Positions 59,321 to 64,000 of a stretch of 64,000 bases of DNA are shown in pieces. The first letter of the stretch is position 1. The number at the start of each line of letters is the position of its first letter. The stretch comes from Isoetes taiwanensis (Eukaryota > Streptophyta > Lycopodiopsida > Isoetales > Isoetaceae): positions 1 through 64,000 of the forward strand of contig JAJEKV010000216.1 in the NCBI GenBank assembly GCA_021234155.1. The letters are read 5' to 3'. The translations under genes were made by a program, and so were the position numbers. The notes below the pieces were generated by a model. The model was not told the DNA's origin. It searched no databases and saw only the letters and a list, made by a program, of their open reading frames with translations.

Positions 59321-61450
59321 AAAAAAAAGTTAAATCTATACCTAAATTCTCTGAACTAACTATAGAACATATCCTCACAGTAAAACGCGATGGAATCGAC
59401 AATATCCCCTTCCCTAAACCTGTCAAACGCAAAAAACAAACAGTTAAAGAGTGCAAAAATCAACAAAAATAGATAAAAACTTGGCAAAAATCTTGAGGAT
59501 TTGTCTTTTACGCCTCAACTCAAAGAATACTAGTCTCCTCGATACAACTAAGCAACAAGAATCAGCAACAAAAAGCCCATTTGCTACAAAATCTCCATCA
59601 AACACCAAAATGCCTTCAACGCTTCTTTCGAAAGCAAGCGCCTTCATCCTGCCAGCTTTGCTCGACGGATCTCGCAGAGGTCTGCACTGGTGCCTCGATG
59701 CATGCATGGCGCAGAGAGAGGGAAAAAAATGCGAAGAAAGAAAGGGAAGAAAACAAATCTCCCCTATTTCTATATCGTTGGGGAAGGACAATCCTTGATT
59801 CCAGTTTAAAGGTGACCCATGCGTTCCGGGCTATTGCTTTGGTCGTGGGACCCCCACCGAAACCGTAATCAAGTTCCAATTGCCTTTTTCCCATACAATA
59901 TAGAAATAGGGTCGATTTTTGGGTAAATGTATTTCTATATTGACACGTGTCACCGCCAATAACCCGGAAAGGCGGTTGGGTGCCTGATTCGGGTGACAAG
60001 TTAGACCGATCACTCCATGTTTTCACTTGTAATTTTTTTGGAGCACTTGTTCAAATTTTTAAAGGCCAACTTAGATTTTTTTATAAGACAACTCAAAAGT
60101 TTTTCAGTTGTAAAGATCAACTCAAAGTGAGTTTTTAGTTAAAGACCAACTCAACGTTTTCATAAGACTCAGGTTTTCAATACTCAGAGTTACCACAATG
60201 CACATTCGAAATTTAATACATCAAAGTTATCACTCTATCAAAGTTACATCAGTACTCAAAGTTACCAGAGCAAACATTATAGATTCAATACATCAAAATT
60301 ACTAGAGTTTATTATTAGTATTATTAAGGACTCAAAGTTATCACAGTTCATTAATACGGTTCAAGACAGTTGATTAACATAGTTCAAACATTCAAATGTA
60401 CAGATTTGACTGCAGATTCCAGATTAGAAGACATTCCACTTTCCACATTGCGGTGCAAAAACTAAACCATAAGCAATTAAAATAAAAAATTATAAAGAAA
60501 CTAAGAAATTCAACTACTTACAGATATTTTATAAGAGAGCCAGCTTCCAACATGAATCACAATATTCTCGATTTTATTATCTAAAATACTCACGCTTCCA
60601 GATGAAGCAGCATTTTCTATAGGGTCAAAGAAGTATTTCTTCAAATCAGGCTTTTGTTTTAACACCAGATCCAAATCTTTCATGTATGAATCATCTATTT
60701 CAACCGGCACTCGACTACTAGAACCTGCAGTAACAGCATGCATAGAATCTGAAGCATCCAAGTTGTTCGTGATATCACGCAGAGGATTTCCAAATGAAGA
60801 ACATAAACTAGCCGCCTTCTCCAGATTCCCACACAATGCAGCATTCAAGTTTTTAACATTATTCTGAAAAGACTCTCCATATATCTTACCAGTATTCAGA
60901 ATGTCCATAGCAGAAGTTCGTGTGACAACTCCACTCTGATCATAATGCTGATACGATCCAGGATTCTTATGACCCACTTCATGCCGACTTCAATAGGCAC
61001 ACCTGACACTGACATCTGCGTAATTGCAGTACTCTTGTATCTTTTGTTGGTGAAATTTCCATCTATCTCGCAGACCTCAACCATGCCTTTCAGCCAAGTA
61101 GACATGGTTTTGAATGGCATATGATTCGTATTATACCATATATCTTTTCTGGGGCAATTAATTGCCTGTAAAAAAGATGAATTTGCCACCATACTTATCA
61201 TTGACCTCATACTTTGGTAGGAGGTACTCTAAATGCCTCCAGCACTCTACGACATCAGATTCATAGATCTGACGGGCTCTCTGAAATCCTCAAGTTTGCA
61301 CTTGTTGATTCTGCCACACCAGTTCTTATTATGGTCTCACAATACTCTAGATATTTATTCACAAAGTCCTTTCCAATGAAAAACTGAAAGTCTCCGACCC
61401 TACATAATTCCTGGCACCCATGAATTAAAAAATCGACATACAATAGAATG
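59321..61450 (-). mobile_element. 2.1 kb tyrosine-recombinase-like module, copy C
   Basis: Same junctions as in copy B. Besides the recombinase-like gene it carries a minus-strand frame at 59,444-59,791 (115 codons, no recognised domain) and CAAAGTTA-type repeats at 60,183-60,350. B and C differ by small indels only, so the module was present before B and C diverged. Confidence 0.5.
60510..61210 (-). pseudogene. tyrosine-recombinase-like protein (Crypton/DUF3504-like), copy C
   Basis: From 61,210: NSSFLQAINCPRKDIWYNTN, PFKTMSTWLKGMVEVCEIDG, NFTNKRYKSTAITQMSVSGV, PIEVGMK, then after a one-base shift GHKNPGSYQHYDQSGVVTRT (60,974). This follows the C-terminal catalytic part of eukaryotic tyrosine recombinases of the Crypton/KCTD1/ZMYM type: 'FTNHSxRxTxITxL...GVP...M...GHKxxxSxxxY'. 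The second conserved His (GHK) and the candidate Tyr (SYQHY) are visible. The first His of HxxR reads as Lys and may be damaged. After the core an acidic, Ser-rich tail of about 120 residues runs to the stop at 60,510 (VPVEIDDSYMKDLDLVLKQK, SVSILDNKIENIVIHVGSWL). The N-terminal part of the recombinase was not found. Confidence 0.6.
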
Positions 61451-62160
61451 TGATTTAAATTCCGTGTTAGGCAAGAATGTGCACAAGAGAGAACCTGCTA
61501 ACTCAAGATACCAGAAGATTAAAAAAAAATGAGATGAAATTCGATTTAGGAAATGGGGTGTTTTACTGCAGGCCAGGGTTGGCATTTGTTAAAGAAGGCT
61601 TTGATATTGCCATTTGGTCATCACTCACATCTAAGAATCTACAGCCATTGATGGACTGTATCTGCAATGTTTTTGCCATAAAACCTAAGTTTGTTTACAG
61701 TCAGGAGCATTGCTGGTCTCTTCCACAAACACCCTACTGAACCAGACAAAGGATTGTTTGTGAAACCATTAGTTGTGGTATGGAAAGAGTATCCAGAGTA
61801 CTATGGCAATACAGTCCTAATCAATGGTGAAAGATACAAGGCCACTTTGAATCTTGTAGGAAGCTTTATATGCCCTTGCTCTTGGACATCAGTTGTATCT
61901 TGTGATAAATTTCTTGTCATGGAACTCATTCCCTGGCTTAGTGGTTTCAAAGTTGCTGCAGATGCTATAAGTTATGTGAAAAGAGTAGAATGAATAATGA
62001 AGCAGATGGCATATGGGAGCAGGTTGAAAAGGTTTTTCTGGCTAACTATGGAAATAACTTGGTTGCGCTGCTTTCTAAGTTCAATCAGTATAGCAGGGAA
62101 TGGAGAAATTGCCAAATTGTTATTGGCTTTGGAGTGGCCTATTGTTGGTACAAACTTTAA
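61451..62160 (+). pseudogene. FCP1/NIF-type HAD phosphatase-like exons, copy C
   Basis: Motif I is absent (replaced by the recombinase module). The best central reading in the window is 61,540-61,737: MKFDLGNGVFYCRPGLAFVK, EGFDIAIWSSLTSKNLQPLM, IKPKFVYSQEHCWSL. Then, one base shifted, 61,721-61,990: HKHPTEPDKGLFVKPLVVVW, KEYPEYYGNTVLINGERYKA, CPCSWTSVVSCDKFLVMELI, WLSGFKVAADAISYVK. After another small shift at 61,980 the end matches copy B (GIWEQVEKVFLANYGNNLVA). The phosphatase motif IV region, usually (L/V)DDSPYKA, reads INGERYKA in all copies, so the protein is unlikely to be catalytic. Confidence 0.7.
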
Positions 62161-62229
62161 CTAATGTATATATTCTCTAATTGTAAAATATATGCCTTTT
62201 TTTTTTGTTATTCAAAGTGCATATCTTCT

Positions 62230-62950
62230 TATTTAAAATGGGATGGCTTTGGTTTCCGTGTCCAAACGCCAAGATGTAACCGCATGCGGCATTCCCTTCT
62301 CCCCTTGCGTGTAGCAGGCCTTATACCATACGAATTTGAAATTTACAGTATGCACGAAAAGATCAGAGGTTGCGGAGCACCCTAGATTGCCGGAATACTA
62401 TGCTTTGCATGCCATATCTGTTAAAGCACCTTGCATTGTATATCTTTCTTATAAAATCTCTGCATATTGCCTTTCAGTTGAGTTTTGCAACATCAATGAA
62501 GCTCTCTTAGTTGCGGCCATGGAAAATATTAGATTGGCGATGGTAGCATAAGCTTGCCGATGGCCATCATCAAAGCAAGACGCTGGCTTTTATCTGGAAA
62601 CCCATTTCAGGAGTTGGGACTCTTTTGCTGTAACAGCAACCTTTATTCATCTCTTGGTTTATGCTATGCTAATGGACACTCTACAATTTTTGGCATATGC
62701 GAGGCTAGATACGAAGTCAATGGAGTGGATCCGGCGATGTTTCTTCTTCAAAGAGCTACAAGGGCATTTCTGCCTCATTCTGAATCAAGATCGATGCAGT
62801 TATGGTGGGGCTTGCTAAATCTATTTGCAAATTTAGGTTCGTTCTTTATGTTTTCATTCTCAAGTTTTAGATCTACTGGACTTAGAATCTTAATCCTTAT
62901 TCAAGGTATTGTTTGATCTCAGTGCACTTCAACATGAGGTCACCTGCTCA
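62230..62950 (+). other. open but unrecognised plus-strand frames
   Basis: Frames at 62,336-62,551 (71 codons) and 62,554-62,916 (120 codons) adjoin, and a third frame across the junction also stays open for about 90 codons (ACRWPSSKQDAG onward). CTG/CAG density is higher than in the flanking repeats, hinting at a decayed host gene, but no domain was recognised. It lies just past the end of composite copy C. Confidence 0.3.
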
Positions 62951-63698
62951 TATTTTCCTTTTCAACGTTCATATTTCTACGAACTGGATCTACAGAAACG
63001 CATTTAACCAGATCCAACAGAAGGAATGTTGGACACAAACAGAGTTGCAAAGGTAACAAAGGTTCTCTTTTAGGCAAGTTAAAATCAATGCATATATAAC
63101 AAAGTTTAAAATGAAACGCACTTATTTCTTTTGCAAACGACTTCAAAAGGAATCTTTGAAAGATTCCCTAAAATTCTTTAAAATGCCCTTTTCTTGGTAT
63201 ATTTTGTGACAACTGTGACAATTTGAATATTTTAGGCACCATTTTTTGGAGGGGAATTTGAACTCAGCTTCCATTCAAAATTGTTTGGTACCATTTTTTG
63301 GCCCCCAAGTTTGGTTTGAGAAATAGTAATATTTTTAAGGACAAAACAAAATAGACATTGAAAAAAAAACAGCAAGCGCTAAGAGTGCCCAAAAACGTAT
63401 TTAGTTCAAAGTTTATAAATTCACTACAAAATTATGAACAAAATTGCAAAAAATGCAACACATTTTGATATTGCCTCAATGAAGCAAATATTGTCACCTT
63501 AAAGTATGCCTCACACGCGAGGTGAAGTCGAAGATGCTTGCGCTTTGCTTTATACACTTGCTCTTATTTGCTCCTCCAGCTTGCTATAGACTTCTGTATA
63601 CCGCGATGGCGACGTATGTATCCAATCTGGACTTTTTTAAACTTTGTAATTTATTTGTTCTCTGTAGTCTTTAGTTTCTTCCAAATAAATTTCAAGAT
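62951..63698. other. no gene recognised
   Basis: AT-rich spacer with a short near-repeat of ggtaccattttttgg (63,235 and 63,286). Confidence 0.45.
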
Positions 63699-63932
63699 GG
63701 TATAAATTTATACCTTAATAGATAGTAATATGTGGACATAGTATCTTTGAAGAGTTACAGACGGTATAAATTTATACATAAAGAAGACTTGAGCGGTATA
63801 GATTTATACAACAAAAGAACTCGGCAGTATAAATTTATACAAAAAAGGACTCGGCGGTATAAATTTATCATAAGAAGATTTCAAGCGGTATAAATTTATA
63901 CCGCAAGAGTTTTCTCGGTCTAAATTTATACC
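63699..63932. repeat. regularly spaced palindromic minisatellite
   Basis: Seven copies of the 16-bp palindrome GGTATAAATTTATACC or close variants start at about 63,699, 63,763, 63,795, 63,825, 63,856, 63,887 and 63,917. Spacing is 30-32 bp, with one double interval of 64. Sequences between them are related (aagaagactt.gagc, aggactcggc). Confidence 0.85.
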
Positions 63933-63937
63933 AAAGA

Positions 63938-64000
63938 TATATATATATATGTATATTATATAAATATATATAATATATATATAATATATATATTTACATA
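63938..64000. repeat. (TA)n-rich simple repeat
   Basis: Almost pure alternating TA with interruptions, running to the end of the window. Confidence 0.85.

Noticed and set aside
63699-63932. CRISPR array
   Set aside because: Spacers are only about 15 bp and similar to one another, there are no cas genes, and all surrounding evidence is plant nuclear DNA. It is a minisatellite.
1-64000. tRNA, rRNA or organelle-derived insert
   Set aside because: No cloverleaf-like sequence with conserved boxes, no ribosomal RNA stretch and no organelle gene was recognised by eye; a dedicated search could still find one.

Overview
This is nuclear DNA of a land plant with a large, repeat-dense genome. The signs are GT-AG introns, long AT-rich gene-poor stretches, plant-type LINE and Ty3/gypsy debris, and an intron-free plant-style kinase gene. 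A fern, lycophyte or gymnosperm would fit, but nothing here fixes the species. Few reading frames are intact. Most coding signal is transposon-derived and broken by one- or two-base shifts, many of which may be sequence errors rather than mutations (see the CAG/CTG finding).

Layout. 0.7-1.25 kb: Ty3/gypsy RNase H fragment (minus). 2.3-5.15 kb: a repeat block ('block X'), an inverted copy of sequence at 44.3-45.4 and 50.5-52.2 kb. 9.1-9.74 kb: tail of a LINE with an (ATTACA)n end. 11,521-22,943: a complete 11.4 kb DNA transposon with matching terminal inverted repeats and a 4-bp target duplication. It carries a broken transposase on the plus strand (GHTHEED motif), an unrecognised minus-strand gene, and a repeat-rich divergent promoter between them. 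23-29 kb: mostly unassigned repeats with Helitron-like ends and simple repeats. 29.6 kb: one exon of a TMEM45/DUF716 membrane protein. 32.0-35.6 kb: a multi-exon gene for a coiled-coil RING-H2 protein.

36.8-62.2 kb is dominated by a composite unit present three times (A 36.8-44.2, B 45.7-50.5, C 55.9-62.2 kb). Each unit holds a minus-strand DDE-type transposase remnant, a divergent plus-strand three-exon gene of unknown function, and plus-strand exons of an FCP1/NIF-type HAD phosphatase-like protein. Copies B and C also share a 2.1 kb module with a tyrosine-recombinase-like minus-strand gene, which replaces about 230 bp kept in A. Copy A is interrupted by a 2.0 kb non-autonomous relative of the 11.4 kb transposon, and B and C supply the empty site. 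Between B and C lies the one clearly intact gene, a 318-residue Ser/Thr kinase (52,209-53,165, minus), whose 3' end is the edge of block X. The window ends in a regularly spaced palindromic minisatellite and AT-rich simple repeat.

The genes do not form a pathway. Kinase, RING protein and DUF716 exon look like host genes; the rest is mobile-element biology: two DDE-type transposase families, a tyrosine recombinase, a LINE, Ty3/gypsy debris and Helitron-like termini, plus segmental duplication.
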